DNA from: DASYLJ01 sp964404165
GTDB lineage: Bacteria > Desulfobacterota > Binatia > DP-6
Assembly (NCBI GenBank): GCA_964404165.1
Contig: CAYOIZ010000013.1
Coordinates: 1-64,000, forward strand
Reading direction: 5' to 3'
DNA length: 64,000 bases
In this document: one piece after another, positions 63,650 to 64,000 of the stretch
Position numbering within the stretch: the first letter of the stretch is position 1
Layout of the letters: each line of letters starts with the position of its first letter
Program-made: the position numbers and the translations under genes
The notes under the pieces: generated by a model
The model's input: only the letters and a program-made list of their open reading frames with translations
Told to the model about the DNA's origin: nothing
Database searches by the model: none

Positions 63650-64000
63650 CGGCGCCTCGCTCCGCTCCCACGTCGCCACGAGCGTGCCGTCGTCCGACCA
63701 GCGGTAGACGGCGCGCCCCCGGAAGGCCTTGCACAGCTCGTGGGCGATGCGGTGCGCGAGCTTCTGCGAGGTGGTGACGACGTCGAGCACGTCGCCGTCC
63801 CAGTCGATCGACACCAGGCGCCGCTCCGGCTGCCGCGCCGTCGCCTGTGCCGCCACCCCCGCGATCCGGGCGCGGAGGTCGGCTTCGTGGACCGGGACGT
63901 AGGAGCCGCCGAGCCGGACCCGGCCCATGCCCTCGCCGCGCTCGACCTGCCGGCACGCCGGACACACCGTCCAACGCGCCGTGGCGAGCTTGCGCACCGA
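63608..64000 (-). CDS. BCAM0308-like zinc-ribbon protein (5' end off window)
   Basis: At least 131 codons visible, open at the right edge. WTVCPACRQVERGEGMGRVRL is the zinc-ribbon lead of the BCAM0308 family, followed by GGSYVPVHEADLRARIAGVA and DVVTTSQKLAHRIAHELCKAFRG. Family members usually carry an additional upstream Cys pair, which would lie outside the window; the GTG at 63997 is therefore probably not the start. It overlaps the PCMT fusion gene by 42 bp at their convergent ends. Confidence 0.72.
   Translation of the reverse strand, partial: SVRKLATARWTVCPACRQVERGEGMGRVRLGGSYVPVHEADLRARIAGVAAQATARQPERRLVSIDWDGDVLDVVTTSQKLAHRIAHELCKAFRGRAVYRWSDDGTLVATWERSEAPSGRTVRRERVRGR

Overview
The window is very GC-rich, almost fully coding DNA from a diderm (Gram-negative) bacterium. 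The evidence for an outer membrane is opgG/opgH, an RND pump with an OprM-type lipoprotein, many Sec or lipoprotein signals and periplasmic multihaem c-type cytochromes. An EF-G of the mitochondrial/spdEFG1 type, Cys-paired secreted proteins, Thr-rich linkers and planctomycete/deltaproteobacteria-like di-haem peroxidases suggest an uncultured soil lineage near Myxococcota/Desulfobacterota (Binatota-like). That placement is inference. No rRNA, tRNA, CRISPR array or insertion sequence was seen.

Layout. 1-481: start of an unknown leftward gene, then a short non-coding stretch with a near-perfect palindrome and several GTTAGGC/GCCTAA-type motifs. 482-14183: a seven-gene leftward operon, opgG-opgH-solute-binding lipoprotein-permease-permease-discoidin glycosidase-GH94 phosphorylase, with six of the seven genes joined by 4-nt start/stop overlaps. 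It looks like a combined synthesis, uptake and phosphorolysis unit for osmoregulated periplasmic (beta-1,2-type) glucan. 14276-25951: esterase, SDR, GNAT, lipoproteins and secreted proteins of unknown role, a GDT1-type Mn/Ca exporter, a secreted nucleoside-phosphorylase-like protein, an RluA-type pseudouridine synthase lacking the catalytic Asp, a hydrolase and a hybrid sensor kinase. 25992-27885: three tandem paralogous secreted proteins. 27960-30092: EF-G. 30117-38409: a GT-C membrane protein, an RND tripartite pump and a VapBC-type toxin-antitoxin pair.

38417-46033 is the most unusual part. Two MauG/CcpA-like di-haem enzymes and two paralogous secreted proteins, each predicted to have His as the first mature residue, form a duplicated set with a small mono-haem cytochrome. 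Three promoters in the set carry a related 17-bp palindrome, TGCGRCACGRTGTCGCA, always 32-33 bp upstream of a -10-like hexamer. I read this as a co-regulated, possibly metal-linked maturation system analogous to, but distinct from, MbnP/MbnH.

46040-53040 holds large secreted Cys-module, PHP-domain and HEAT-repeat proteins. 53111-64000 holds two SnoaL-like proteins, an XRE/MmyB regulator, an octahaem cytochrome with TPRs beside an arylsulfatase and a HAD phosphatase, a GST, a CBS protein, a PCMT-erythromycin-esterase fusion and a zinc-ribbon protein cut by the window edge.

Many first genes of transcription units have a TANNNT-like hexamer only 6-9 bp before the start codon and no Shine-Dalgarno. 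This suggests that leaderless mRNAs are common here. It also decided several start codons.
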